Below, piece by piece: positions 7,468-16,831 of a DNA stretch of 64,000 nt (positions are counted from its first letter, which is position 1; each line of letters begins with the position of its first letter). The notes beneath the pieces were generated by a model. The model saw only the letters and a program-made list of their open reading frames with translations, was not told the DNA's origin and did not search any database. This DNA comes from Cognatiyoonia sediminum (GTDB lineage Bacteria; Pseudomonadota; Alphaproteobacteria; Rhodobacterales; Rhodobacteraceae). The position numbers and the translations under genes were made by a program. Where the stretch lies: contig NZ_FQXB01000005.1 of the NCBI RefSeq assembly GCF_900129845.1, positions 62,001-126,000 of the forward strand, in the 5' to 3' direction.

Positions 7468-10269
7468 ATGACCACGCAATTCGGTAAAAGCTGTCATCTT
7501 CATTTGATTGATGGGTCGGCGTTTATTTTTCGCGCCTATCACGCTCTGCCCCCGCTCACGCGGAAATCAGATGGATTGCCGGTGGGAGCGGTCAGCGGTT
7601 TCGTGAACATGCTTCAGCGCTATGTCGAGGGGAACACCGGCCCAGACGCCGCGACCCACGTGGCCGTGATTTTCGATAAAGGCAGCCATACATTTCGTAA
7701 TGATCTTTATGACCAATACAAAGCGAACAGAGAGGCGATGCCAGAGGATTTGCGCCCTCAAATCCCACTGACACGTGACGCAACGCGGGCCTTCAACATT
7801 GCATGTGAAGAGATTGAGGGGTTCGAGGCTGACGATATAATCGCGACATTGGCCCATCAGGCGCGCGATGCGGGCGGTCGTGTGACGATCCTTTCGTCTG
7901 ACAAAGACTTGATGCAGCTGGTCGGTGGCGGTGTCGAAATGCTCGACCCGATGAAAAATAAGCGGATCGATACTGATGGCGTGCATGAGAAGTTCGGCGT
8001 CGGGCCGGAGCGGGTGGTTGATGTGCAGGCGCTTGCCGGTGATAGCGTTGATAACGTTCCAGGTGCGCCCGGAATTGGGATCAAGACAGCCGCGTTGCTG
8101 ATAAATGAATATGGCTCTTTGGAAGAGCTTCTAGATCGCGCAGAAGAAATCAAACAGCCCAAGCGGCGTCAGACTTTGATCGATAACCGGGACCAGATCG
8201 AATTGTCCAAGCAACTGGTGCAATTAGACTGCGACATGGAATTGCCGTTCGATCTCGACAGCTTGGAAATCAAAGACGCCGATCCAGAAACTTTGATGGG
8301 GTTCCTTGCGGAAATGGAATTCCGCACTGTGACCAAACGGATTGCGGATAAGTTGGGGATCGAAGCGCCCGTAATTGCCGATGTCGCACCGACACCTATT
8401 GAAACCTCTGCAGCTGAAGCGGTGCCGTTCGATCAGGCAACCTATTCGAAGGTTGCCGATGCGGCGACCCTCGAAGACTGGATTGGGCGCATTCGAGAGC
8501 GTGGCTATGTGGCTGTCGATACTGAAACCACAGGCTTGAACGAGATGACAGCAGATCTGGTTGGCATCTGCTTGTGTGTTGAGGCAGGGGACGCTTGCTA
8601 TATCCCGCTGACCCACAAGGCGTCTGCATCCGACGATCTGTTCGGGTCGGATGAACTTGCTCAAGGACAGATGGGTTTGGACGAAGCGCTCGCGCTCCTC
8701 AAGCCTGTGTTGGAAGACCCTTCGGTTCTGAAAATCGGTCAGAACATGAAGTACGATGCAAAGATTTTCGCGCGTGTCGGCATCGATATTGCAGCCATGG
8801 ACGACACGATGCTGATGTCGTACGCGATGAACGCAGGCCTGCATAATCATGGGATGGATGGGCTGTCAGAACGGTACCTCAATCACAAGCCAATTGAGAT
8901 CAAATCGCTGTTGGGGACAGGAAAATCCGCCATCACCTTTGATCGTGTGCCAATCGAGGACGCTGTGAAATATGCCGCGGAAGATGCGGATATTACACTG
9001 CGTCTGTGGCAACTGTTCAAGCCGCAACTGCATGAAAAGTGCGTCACGACTGTCTACGAAACGTTGGAACGTCCTTTGGTGCCGGTGTTGGCCCAAATGG
9101 AAAGGACAGGCGTCAAAGTTGACCGGGATACGCTGTCGCGGATGTCGAATGCCTTTAGCCAAAAAATGGCAGGGCTAGAGGCCGAGCTTTACGAATTGGC
9201 GGGGCGTGAATTCAACGTACAAAGCCCCGCGCAGGTTGGCACAATCCTGTTCGACGAAATGGCGTTGGAGGGGGGCAAGAAAACCAAAACCGGCCAGTGG
9301 TCAACACCTGCCGATGTGTTGGAAGACCTTGCCACCGAACATGATTTTCCGGCCCGAATTTTGGACTACCGCCAACTGGCCAAGCTGAAATCCACCTATA
9401 CGGATGCCCTTCAGACGCATATCAATGTGGAAACGGGTCGGGTTCACACGTCCTATTCCATCGCTGGGGCCAACACTGGCCGGTTGGCCTCTAATGATCC
9501 TAACCTTCAGAACATTCCGGTGAGGACGGAGGAAGGCCGTCGTATTCGCGAAGCATTCGTCGCGGAACCTGGTAAGACGCTCGTATCGCTCGACTATTCA
9601 CAGATTGAGCTTCGCATCCTCGCACATATCGCCGGTATCGATACGCTCAAACAGGCGTTCAAAGATGGGCACGACATTCATGCGATGACTGCTTCGGAGA
9701 TGTTCGACGTTCCGCTTGATGAAATGACGCCAGATATCCGGCGCCAGGCGAAAGCGATTAACTTTGGTGTGATTTACGGGATCAGCGGGTTTGGGCTTGC
9801 ACGCAACTTGCGTATCCCACGGGCGGAGGCGCAGGGCTTTATCGATCGTTATTTCGAACGGTTCCCCGGCATACGAACCTATATGGATGACACCGTCGCC
9901 TTCGCGAAAGAGCATGGCTACGTGGAAACATTGTTCGGTCGCAAGATCAATACGCCAGAGATTAACGCCAAAGGCCCGCATGCAGGTTTCGCAAAGCGCG
10001 CGGCGATCAATGCTCCGATCCAAGGAACAGCAGCGGATGTGATCCGCCGCGCCATGATTAGGATGCCGGCCGCTATCGCGGGCCAGCCTGCTAAAATGCT
10101 TTTGCAAGTGCACGATGAATTGATATTCGAAGTTGCCGAGGATGGCGTCGATCAGCTGATCGAGACAGCGCGCGAGGTCATGGAAGGGGCCAGCGATCCA
10201 GCGGTTCGTTTAGACGTCAAGCTTGCCGTGGATGCGGGTCAGGGCGCCAACTGGGCAGAGGCGCATTGA
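7468..10269 (+). CDS. polA: DNA polymerase I
   Basis: 933 residues, full length. Domain order: 5'-3' nuclease (LIDGSAFIFRAYHALPPL from residue 12; GFEADDIIATLA; DNVPGAPGIGIKTA), 3'-5' proofreading exonuclease with an intact acidic motif VDTETTGLNEM near 347, then the polymerase with motif A SLDYSQIELR near 707, motif B RRQAKAINFGVIYG near 758 and motif C LLQVHDELIFEV near 877. It fills gaps in repair and removes RNA primers. The ATG at 7468 follows a GGGGGAG Shine-Dalgarno. A terminator hairpin follows at 10281-10304. Confidence 0.98.
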   Translation: MTTQFGKSCHLHLIDGSAFIFRAYHALPPLTRKSDGLPVGAVSGFVNMLQRYVEGNTGPDAATHVAVIFDKGSHTFRNDLYDQYKANREAMPEDLRPQIPLTRDATRAFNIACEEIEGFEADDIIATLAHQARDAGGRVTILSSDKDLMQLVGGGVEMLDPMKNKRIDTDGVHEKFGVGPERVVDVQALAGDSVDNVPGAPGIGIKTAALLINEYGSLEELLDRAEEIKQPKRRQTLIDNRDQIELSKQLVQLDCDMELPFDLDSLEIKDADPETLMGFLAEMEFRTVTKRIADKLGIEAPVIADVAPTPIETSAAEAVPFDQATYSKVADAATLEDWIGRIRERGYVAVDTETTGLNEMTADLVGICLCVEAGDACYIPLTHKASASDDLFGSDELAQGQMGLDEALALLKPVLEDPSVLKIGQNMKYDAKIFARVGIDIAAMDDTMLMSYAMNAGLHNHGMDGLSERYLNHKPIEIKSLLGTGKSAITFDRVPIEDAVKYAAEDADITLRLWQLFKPQLHEKCVTTVYETLERPLVPVLAQMERTGVKVDRDTLSRMSNAFSQKMAGLEAELYELAGREFNVQSPAQVGTILFDEMALEGGKKTKTGQWSTPADVLEDLATEHDFPARILDYRQLAKLKSTYTDALQTHINVETGRVHTSYSIAGANTGRLASNDPNLQNIPVRTEEGRRIREAFVAEPGKTLVSLDYSQIELRILAHIAGIDTLKQAFKDGHDIHAMTASEMFDVPLDEMTPDIRRQAKAINFGVIYGISGFGLARNLRIPRAEAQGFIDRYFERFPGIRTYMDDTVAFAKEHGYVETLFGRKINTPEINAKGPHAGFAKRAAINAPIQGTAADVIRRAMIRMPAAIAGQPAKMLLQVHDELIFEVAEDGVDQLIETAREVMEGASDPAVRLDVKLAVDAGQGANWAEAH

Positions 10270-10280
10270 CCATTACGCAC

Positions 10281-10304
10281 AAAAAACACCGCCCGATTGG
10301 GCGG
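10281..10304 (-). terminator. Rho-independent terminator of the hsp20 gene (possibly also polA)
   Basis: Six-base stem CCGCCC/GGGCGG with loop GATT at 10289-10304. On the minus strand the stem is followed by TGTTTTTTG, a proper U-tract, so it suits the minus-strand Hsp20 gene. In the plus direction there is no T-run, so its role for polA is weaker. Confidence 0.7.
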
Positions 10305-10333
10305 CGTCTGGTGACTTCGTTCAAGTCTGAGAC

Positions 10334-10801
10334 CTAGTTCACTTTCTCAGCGTCGATCACGTTTGCATCGCTTGACGGAGCTTTGCTGATTTCGATCTGA
10401 CGTGGCTTCAGTGCTTCAGGTACTTCGCGAAGCAGGTCGATGTTCAACATGCCGTCAACGTGGCTCGCACCTGTTACTTTGACGTGGTCGGCCAGATGAA
10501 AGCGGCGTTCAAATGCGCGCGTAGCGATACCACGGTGTAGGTATTTTCGATCTTTTCCTTCGTCAGCTTTGCGCCCGGTGATCACGAGGGACCGTTCTTT
10601 GACTTCGATTGCGAGGTCAGTGTCGGAGAAACCGGCGACGGCAATGGAAATCATCCATCCGTCTTCTTCAGTCTTCTCAATGTTATATGGAGGGTAACTG
10701 TTCTGGCCGACGTCACTGGCGAGGGCGCGATCCATGAGGTCTGCGATTTGGTCAAAGCCAACAGTGGCACGGTACAGGGGTGTCATATCAAAACGACGCA
10801 T
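10334..10801 (-). CDS. Small heat-shock protein (Hsp20/alpha-crystallin family, IbpA-like)
   Basis: 155 residues. ATP-independent holdase chaperone. The N-terminus MRRFDMTPLYRATVGFDQI matches the IbpA group. The alpha-crystallin domain spans about 35-130, with YNIEKTEEDGWMISIAVAGF and the closing GMLNIDLLREVPE in place of the usual GxLxIxLxRxxPE. The ATG at 10801 has an AGAAGG Shine-Dalgarno; an in-frame upstream start at 10843 lacks one. I saw neither a clear RpoH promoter nor a clear ROSE thermometer in the 130 bases upstream. Confidence 0.93.
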   Translation of the reverse strand: MRRFDMTPLYRATVGFDQIADLMDRALASDVGQNSYPPYNIEKTEEDGWMISIAVAGFSDTDLAIEVKERSLVITGRKADEGKDRKYLHRGIATRAFERRFHLADHVKVTGASHVDGMLNIDLLREVPEALKPRQIEISKAPSSDANVIDAEKVN

Positions 10802-10930
10802 GTCGATTATCCTTCTCAAAGCGATAACTATGTTGCCCTCCATTCACGGACGGGCGATTGATTTTCGGGACCCATCATTGGCATCCCGATGATATCGATT
10901 TGGGAAGGCCCGCGGCCTATTTCAAGAGTG

Positions 10931-11743
10931 CTAGTTGCTGGGTCGAACGAATTTCGCGCCTGTGTCGTTACGTTCCCCGACACGCATGACCCTTTGCGTG
11001 CCACCAGGGCGCGCTGGTCCTAGAGAGGCGAAATGCGACAGAAGCGTTTGCAATGGTTCGCGTAGGGATGTGCCAAGGCTCACCTTATCTTCACCCACCT
11101 GCGCAATGGCAGAGACCACCGAAACGATCCGAGGGGCACCGTCGCTCAGCGTAAAGACGGGCGACCCGCTGGATCCTTGAACAACGTCGCATGTCATCAC
11201 GACCACGCCGGTTTGACGACCGAGGACGGAACAGACCTCTTGAAGGCTAGGGGCCTCGGACCGGCCACGACCGTAGGACACGACGCCGATCTGATCGCCT
11301 TGAGTGGGTTGCTCATCGATGCGGAACGGCTGGATACGTGCGCGGCGGATAGGTTGATCCAACCGAAGAACGGCGATGTCGACCGCGACGTTTTTATCTT
11401 CGATAGAATTCGGCGAATGTTCGTATTGAGGGTGCGCGACTAGGCTATGCACACCGCGCGTCGCCTCTGCACGGCCAGAACGTAAACCAGCGCTAAATGT
11501 AAACTCGTTAGCATCGCGAATACGACCCGCATCGGTGTAAACACAATGCGCCGCTGTCAAAATCAAGTTGTCTCGGATCATTGCCGCGGTACAGAACCCA
11601 TCGCGAAAATCCAACCGCCCAACCGCTTCCCAACCACGAACATCTGCGCCCGTTTCAAGCGTTCTTAAATCTGTCTCTTGTGCCGAAACGACCGATACCG
11701 CGCCGAGCCAAGCCAAAATCGCAATCAAAACGTGTTTCATCAT
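10931..11743 (-). CDS. Secreted trypsin-like serine protease (S1 family)
   Basis: 270 residues. An N-terminal signal peptide (MKHVLIAILAWLGAVSVVSAQ, cleavage after SAQ likely) sends it to the periplasm or outside. The catalytic triad is complete: His in LTAAHCVYT, Asp in AVDIAVLRL and Ser in QGSSGSPVF. Two consecutive ATGs exist; the second (11740) sits at better distance from the AGAGG Shine-Dalgarno. The domain is single, with no PDZ, so it is not DegP-like. Target unknown. The next minus-strand gene upstream is glcF, 50 bases away. Confidence 0.9.
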   Translation of the reverse strand: MMKHVLIAILAWLGAVSVVSAQETDLRTLETGADVRGWEAVGRLDFRDGFCTAAMIRDNLILTAAHCVYTDAGRIRDANEFTFSAGLRSGRAEATRGVHSLVAHPQYEHSPNSIEDKNVAVDIAVLRLDQPIRRARIQPFRIDEQPTQGDQIGVVSYGRGRSEAPSLQEVCSVLGRQTGVVVMTCDVVQGSSGSPVFTLSDGAPRIVSVVSAIAQVGEDKVSLGTSLREPLQTLLSHFASLGPARPGGTQRVMRVGERNDTGAKFVRPSN

Positions 11744-11794
11744 AAACCTCTTAAAGCCGGTTTAGTGATAAAATGATACGGCGAGATTAAGGCG

Positions 11795-13114
11795 TTATCG
11801 CAGTATTGGTATGAAACCTGGGCGTGTGGTGTCTGGATCCATTGCGCGAGGCTTTGGTCCTCCGGTTGCCCAATCGAGCAGTTCGACTGTGTGGACAATC
11901 GGTGTATCGGTCCCGCTGCCAATCTGCATCATGCAACCAATGTTACCGGCAGAGATCACGTCCGGCGTCAGGGCTTCCAGTGTCTGGACTTTGCGTTCCT
12001 TCAGCTGGCCAGAGATTTCGGGCTGCATCAAGTTGTAAGTACCGGCAGAGCCACAGCACAGATGCGGGTCCGCTGGTTCCAGCACCGTGAAGCCCGATTT
12101 CTTCAACAGGGTCTTCGGGTGCGTTTTGATTTGCTGACCGTGCTGCAAAGAACAGGCAGCATGGTAGGCGACTTTCATATTCTTGCTCTCACCTTCCGGT
12201 AGGTCGAGCTTCATCAGCACTTCAGAGATGTCCATTGCGAGCTTAGAAACCTCTGCCGCCTCCTCTGCGAAAGGATCGTTGCGGAACATATGCCCGTAGT
12301 CCTTCACGGTCGTACCGCAGCCTGACGTATTGATGACGATGGCGTCCAACCCGCCATTGTTAATCTCTTTTTGCCATGCTTTGATGTTGGCGGCTGCTGA
12401 TGCATGGCTCTGATCTTCCTTGCCCATGTGGTGGGTCAGTGCACCGCAGCATCCGGCGCCTTCAGCGACGACGACCTCTGCGCCAAGCCGAGTGAGCAAT
12501 CGTATTGTGGCGTCATTGATGTCGGTGTTCAGTGCTTTTTGCGCGCAGCCTGTCATCAACGCCACGCGCATCTTCTTAGCAGGTGCTTCGAACACTTGAG
12601 GTTCGTCATTTGCGCTTACAGGTGGGATCTGCTTCGGCGCCATATCCAGCATGGCGCGCAGCCGCGGATCGGGCATCAGTCCCTTAAAAGGGCGGCCAAT
12701 CTTCGCAGCAAGCAGGGCCAATCGGAAGCGATTGGGGTAGGGCAGGATTTGCGCCAGTGTCCAACGCAAAGCGCGATCCATGAAAGGGCGCTGATACCGT
12801 TCTTCAATGTAGGCGCGTGCATGATCGACAAGGTGCATATAATGCACACCTGAGGGACAGGTCGACATACAGGCTAGGCAGGACAGGCAGCGGTCGATGT
12901 GTTTGACCGTTTTCGCGTCAGGCTCACGCTCGTTTTCGAGCATGTCTTTCATCAGATAGATGCGCCCACGCGGACTATCCAATTCGTCGCCCAAGACTTG
13001 ATAGGTTGGACAGGTCGCGGTGCAGAACCCGCAGTGAACGCATGCGCGCAGCACCTCGTTGGCGCGGGCCGTGCCGGGGTTTGTTAGCTGTTCCGGTGTA
13101 AAGTTGGTTTGCAT
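11795..13114 (-). CDS. glcF: Glycolate oxidase iron-sulfur subunit
   Basis: 439 residues. Passes electrons from glycolate oxidation towards the respiratory chain. Two [4Fe-4S] ferredoxin motifs lie at the N-terminus (CVHCGFCTATCPTY and CLSCLACMSTCPSG). The C-terminal half carries two CCG domains (GAGCCGALTHHMG and HLCCGSAGTYN). It is third in glcDEF: the glcE stop overlaps its ATG by one base. Cytoplasmic face of the membrane. Confidence 0.97.
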   Translation of the reverse strand: MQTNFTPEQLTNPGTARANEVLRACVHCGFCTATCPTYQVLGDELDSPRGRIYLMKDMLENEREPDAKTVKHIDRCLSCLACMSTCPSGVHYMHLVDHARAYIEERYQRPFMDRALRWTLAQILPYPNRFRLALLAAKIGRPFKGLMPDPRLRAMLDMAPKQIPPVSANDEPQVFEAPAKKMRVALMTGCAQKALNTDINDATIRLLTRLGAEVVVAEGAGCCGALTHHMGKEDQSHASAAANIKAWQKEINNGGLDAIVINTSGCGTTVKDYGHMFRNDPFAEEAAEVSKLAMDISEVLMKLDLPEGESKNMKVAYHAACSLQHGQQIKTHPKTLLKKSGFTVLEPADPHLCCGSAGTYNLMQPEISGQLKERKVQTLEALTPDVISAGNIGCMMQIGSGTDTPIVHTVELLDWATGGPKPRAMDPDTTRPGFIPILR

Positions 13115-14229
13115 TAGCTCATCAATCCCGGGTTCAGGATCCCGCGAGGATCGAACTTTGAGCGAAGCTCGTTTGAAATGAGGGCCAGTGGTTTCGGTTC
13201 GGGTTGGAACGTCGCGATTTCGGATCGGATCGCAGGGGATGCCTTGATCAAAGTTGAATGGCCCGCGATGTCAGGGATCAATGCACGAACATCAGTGCCC
13301 GATGGCGTTTCCATCCAGATGAGGCCGCCGCCCCAATCCATCAGGTAAGATGTCGGATTGACAGCTTGAATTACAGCTGGCCCATCAGATGGTTTGACTG
13401 AGACCCGCCAAATGTCGCCTTCGGCACCGCTAAGCGCTTTTGCATCACGGACATCTTGCCAAAGGAGATCGTGAGCGTCGCCGCTGATAATCTCAGCGGT
13501 TCCAATTGCGCTCAGATGTTGGGTAAGTTTTTCGGTGCGATAGGCGACCGACTTCTCAAAACCCTCGATCCGCACAACCGTATGTCCAGAGGCTGGGATA
13601 TGCGCAGCACCTGTTACGTCGTAAGGCGAGCCAAGTGCCGAAGACATGGCAGCAACGGCTTGTTCTACATCCAAACCGTTTAGGATGAGTGTCGCGGCTG
13701 TTTCGTCAGCAGGCATCACTTTCAAGGACACCTCGGTCAGTATCCCCAACGTGCCAAAAGACCCAGCCATGAGCTTCACGAGGTCATAGCCCGTCACGTT
13801 CTTCATAACGCGCCCGCCGTTCTTGATGATCTTGCCTTCACCATCCACAAAGCGAACACCCAAAAGAAAATCACGGGCAGCGCCGACCGAAATGCGGCGT
13901 GGGCCACTTACGTTGGCGGCAATCACTCCGCCGATCGTAGGGCTTCCTTCTTGACCTAGGATAGCGCGGTGATCCATCGGCTCGAAAGCCAAACGCTGAT
14001 TGTTCTTGGCGAGTTCGGCCTCAATCTCAGAGACCGGAGTTCCGGCCTGAGCGACGATCGTGAGCGCGCCGGGTTCGTAGAGCGTGATGCCCGAAAGTTT
14101 GGACGTTGAGATCACCTCGCCCTGCACGGGGCGTCCGTAATCTCTGGTACCACCGCCACTTATACGCAGTGGGCCGTTCGCGGACTTCAAAGCTTCGGCC
14201 AACTCGGCTTCTGTCTTGGGCTCAATCAT
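13114..14229 (-). CDS. glcE: Glycolate oxidase FAD-binding subunit
   Basis: 371 residues. Accessory flavin subunit of glycolate oxidase. An FAD-binding type 4 (PCMH) domain fills the N-terminal half: LRISGGGTRDYGRPV, then GSPTIGGVIAANVSGPRR, GGRVMKNVTGYDLVKLMAGSFG truncated here to GYDLVKLMAGSFG. It is shorter than GlcD at its C-terminus, as expected. It lies 29 bases downstream of glcD and overlaps glcF by one base, so the three subunits are one transcript. Confidence 0.96.
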   Translation of the reverse strand: MIEPKTEAELAEALKSANGPLRISGGGTRDYGRPVQGEVISTSKLSGITLYEPGALTIVAQAGTPVSEIEAELAKNNQRLAFEPMDHRAILGQEGSPTIGGVIAANVSGPRRISVGAARDFLLGVRFVDGEGKIIKNGGRVMKNVTGYDLVKLMAGSFGTLGILTEVSLKVMPADETAATLILNGLDVEQAVAAMSSALGSPYDVTGAAHIPASGHTVVRIEGFEKSVAYRTEKLTQHLSAIGTAEIISGDAHDLLWQDVRDAKALSGAEGDIWRVSVKPSDGPAVIQAVNPTSYLMDWGGGLIWMETPSGTDVRALIPDIAGHSTLIKASPAIRSEIATFQPEPKPLALISNELRSKFDPRGILNPGLMS

Positions 14230-14258
14230 TTTGACTACTTACTTCTGAACGTCGAGAG

Positions 14259-15695
14259 CTATGCCGCCGCACGGCGCGTTTCGCTGTCTTTGAGTGGGAA
14301 AACTTTTGCGGGGTTCAAAAGCCAATTCGGGTCGAACACATCTTTGACCTGCATCTGAGCTTCTAAATCCGCGTCGGTATATTGCGCGTTCATCAGGTCG
14401 CGCTTTTCAATGCCAACACCATGTTCGCCGGTCAGACATCCACCCACTTCAACACAAAGTTTCAGGATTTCCGCACCAAGCGCCTCACACGTTTCCAACT
14501 GTCCCGGCGTGTTTGCATCGAACAAAATCAGAGGATGCATGTTCCCATCGCCTGCGTGGAAGACATTGCCCACATCTAGCCCGTATTCCTTGGAAAGCTC
14601 ACCAATCCGACGGAGCACGAACGGAAGCTCCGACACCGGAATCGTTCCATCCAAGCACATGTAGTCATTGATCTGGCCCATCGCGCCAAAAGCAGACTTA
14701 CGCCCGAGCCAGATGCGAGCGGCTTCGTCGGCATCGTTGGCCTCTCGCAGCTCTACTGGGTTGTGCGTCTGTGCAATCGCTTTGATCTTTGAAAGCTGTT
14801 CTTCGATTTCCAGCTCTGACCCTTCAACCTCTACGATCAGCAAGGCTTCGCACAGCGGGTAGCCCGCTTTGGCAAAGTCTTCGCAGACTTCGATGCATAG
14901 CTTATCCATATATTCGATTGCGACGGGAAGAACGCCCGCCTTAATAATGTCGGACACGCACTCACCTGCCACCTCTGCGCTGTCAAAACCCATCAGGACG
15001 GGCAATGCGCCTTCTGGCTTGTGCAAGATGCGCAGAGTGGCTTCTGTCACAACACCAAGCTGACCTTCGGAACCGCAGATCACGCCGAGCAGATCAAGCC
15101 CGCCCGCGTCCAAATGCGCCCCGCCTATATCTACGATAGTGCCATCCATCATCACCATTTTGACGCCATGCAGGTTGTTCGTCGTCACGCCGTATTTCAA
15201 ACAATGCGCCCCGCCGGAGTTCATAGCGATATTGCCAGCAATCGCGCAGGCCAATTGGCTAGAGGGATCCGGGGCGTAAAAGAACCCGTCGGTCTCAACC
15301 GCGCCTGTGACGCTCAGGTTCGTGCGACCAGATTGAACTGTGATCGTGCGATCAGGATAATTCGTTTCGATCACTTGGTTAAGGCGCGCAACGCCAAGGA
15401 TCACGCTATCCGCAGTTGGCATCGCACCGCCAGCAAGTGACGTGCCAGAGCCGCGAGGCACAACAGGAATGCCTTCAGCATGGCAAATTTTTAGCACAGC
15501 AGCCACTTCTTCGGTCGTCGCTGGAAGAACGGCGCAGAGTGGGGGGCATTTGTAGGCCGCCAAACCATCGCATTCATAGGCGCGTGTTTCGGCAGGGTCA
15601 TGAATGACCGCATCGGCCGGTAGAACCGAGTGCAGTTTCTCAACGATCATATTCTTGCGGTTTAGGATCGATTGGTCTGGCTGTGGCATCTCCAT
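14259..15695 (-). CDS. glcD: Glycolate oxidase catalytic flavoprotein subunit
   Basis: 478 residues. Oxidises glycolate to glyoxylate, a route used in the sea for photorespired glycolate from algae. FAD-binding PCMH domain about 45-225 (VVPRGSGTSLAGGAMP; YAPDPSSQLACAIAGNIA; LKYGVTTNNLHGVKM) and FAD-linked oxidase C-domain with GNVFHAGDGNMHP and the closing CLTGEHGVGIEKR. The first ATG (15695) follows AGGAG at a seven-base distance and is preferred to the ATG two codons later. A palindrome at 15714-15738 lies in its promoter. Confidence 0.97.
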   Translation of the reverse strand: MEMPQPDQSILNRKNMIVEKLHSVLPADAVIHDPAETRAYECDGLAAYKCPPLCAVLPATTEEVAAVLKICHAEGIPVVPRGSGTSLAGGAMPTADSVILGVARLNQVIETNYPDRTITVQSGRTNLSVTGAVETDGFFYAPDPSSQLACAIAGNIAMNSGGAHCLKYGVTTNNLHGVKMVMMDGTIVDIGGAHLDAGGLDLLGVICGSEGQLGVVTEATLRILHKPEGALPVLMGFDSAEVAGECVSDIIKAGVLPVAIEYMDKLCIEVCEDFAKAGYPLCEALLIVEVEGSELEIEEQLSKIKAIAQTHNPVELREANDADEAARIWLGRKSAFGAMGQINDYMCLDGTIPVSELPFVLRRIGELSKEYGLDVGNVFHAGDGNMHPLILFDANTPGQLETCEALGAEILKLCVEVGGCLTGEHGVGIEKRDLMNAQYTDADLEAQMQVKDVFDPNWLLNPAKVFPLKDSETRRAAA

Positions 15696-15713
15696 GAGAG
15701 ACTCCTTTGCTGT

Positions 15714-15738
15714 AATTGGTAAATTAATATAACCAATT
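15714..15738. promoter_or_regulatory. Palindrome in the glcD / DUF599 divergent promoter
   Basis: Perfect seven-base arms AATTGGT (15714-15720) and ACCAATT (15732-15738) separated by 11 AT-rich bases, 18 bases in front of glcD. TTGGT/ACCAA half-sites are typical of FadR-type GntR regulators such as PdhR, LldR and GlcC, but those sites usually have a three-base spacer, so the match is partial. No GntR gene lies in the window. Confidence 0.5.
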
Positions 15739-15780
15739 TATCGGATTGGCAAGCTGGAATGCCGCGACATACTGTGCGGC

Positions 15781-16479
15781 ATGGAACATTTCTCAGCGCT
15801 CGACCAACTCCCGATCATCGATTTCATAGCCGTTGCATTTGTCGTCGGCTCTTGGTTCTTAATTGGGTGGCGCATCGAGCATCCGTCCCCTAAGCGCAGT
15901 TCAGTCACAATGCTGATGGCGCAGTTCCATAGAGACTGGGCCAAGGTCTTCGTGGATAGAGATCCGCGCATCTTTGATAGCCAAGTCCTTGGAATATTGA
16001 GACAAGGTACCGCGTTCTTTGCGTCGACAAGTATTCTGGTTCTAGGTGGATTGCTCGCATTAATGGGTAACGCGGATCCTTTGCGTGGCGTGGTCGAGCA
16101 AGTCGGATTAGTCGAAATGTCTGTCCTGATTTGGCAGCTGAAATTTGCTTTGGTTGCGTTCTTTGTCACCAATGCCTTCCTAAAATTCGTCTGGGCACAT
16201 CGCGTTTTTGGATATGGCACGGTCATGATGGCTGCGGTTCCAAATGATCCAAACGCGCCTGACGCAATAGACCGCGCGATGCAGGCCGCCGAATTGAACA
16301 TCCGTGCGGTCATAAATTTTAACCGCGGGCTTAGGGCGTTGTACTATGCGTTGGGTTCGCTTGGCTGGATTCTTGGTACACCGGCGCTCTTCCTGACGAC
16401 TCTTATTGTGATCTGGGTGCTGTGGTCACGAGAATTTGCATCCGTTCCGCGCAGCATTCTGATAAATGGAAAAGAATGA
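15781..16479 (+). CDS. DUF599-family membrane protein
   Basis: 232 residues. Four hydrophobic segments are readable near 12-30 (IIDFIAVAFVVGSWFLIGW), 75-92 (TAFFASTSILVLGGLLAL), 118-137 (IWQLKFALVAFFVTNAF) and 190-215 (ALYYALGSLGWILGTPALFL). The polar stretch AQFHRDWAKVFVDRDPRI and the central FVWAHRVFGYG are DUF599 landmarks. Function unknown; inner membrane. Divergent from glcD across 85 bases and coupled by ATGA to the small secreted protein downstream. Confidence 0.85.
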   Translation: MEHFSALDQLPIIDFIAVAFVVGSWFLIGWRIEHPSPKRSSVTMLMAQFHRDWAKVFVDRDPRIFDSQVLGILRQGTAFFASTSILVLGGLLALMGNADPLRGVVEQVGLVEMSVLIWQLKFALVAFFVTNAFLKFVWAHRVFGYGTVMMAAVPNDPNAPDAIDRAMQAAELNIRAVINFNRGLRALYYALGSLGWILGTPALFLTTLIVIWVLWSREFASVPRSILINGKE

Positions 16480-16829
16480 GAGTTCTTACAGCTTCTTTAT
16501 TTCTATGTGCCGGTGCTGCTGTTGCTGATCCGGTCGAAATCGTAGCCGTCGACGCCTCAAAATCTGGCGACACTTGGCGGTTTTCAGTGACCCTCCAACA
16601 TCCAGATACGGGCTGGGATCACTATGCCGACGCTTGGGAAGTGTTGGACGCGGATGGCAACCGGCTCGGAATTCGTGAATTGGCGCATCCACATGTGAAC
16701 GAACAGCCGTTCACGCGGTCTCAGTCCGGTATTTTGATCCCCGAGGACATGGATGTCGTTTATATTCGAGCACGCGAAAATGTGGACGGATGGAACGAAA
16801 CCACGACAGAGTTCGTTTTGCCGAAATAG
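16476..16829 (+). CDS. Small secreted protein of unknown function
   Basis: 117 residues. A cleavable signal peptide is clear (MRVLTASLFLCAGAAVADP). The mature part looks like one small beta-sandwich: FSVTLQHPDTGWDHYADAW, then LGIRELAHPHVNEQPFTRS and a final strand TTEFVLPK. The His-Pro-His and the Asp-His cluster could bind metal, but that is a guess. The start overlaps the DUF599 stop (ATGA); longer starts in frame would destroy the signal peptide. Confidence 0.75.
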   Translation: MRVLTASLFLCAGAAVADPVEIVAVDASKSGDTWRFSVTLQHPDTGWDHYADAWEVLDADGNRLGIRELAHPHVNEQPFTRSQSGILIPEDMDVVYIRARENVDGWNETTTEFVLPK

Positions 16830-16831
16830 CG

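Noticed and set aside
10802-10930. RNA thermometer (ROSE) or RpoH promoter ahead of hsp20
   Set aside because: No convincing consensus or anti-Shine-Dalgarno hairpin could be read.
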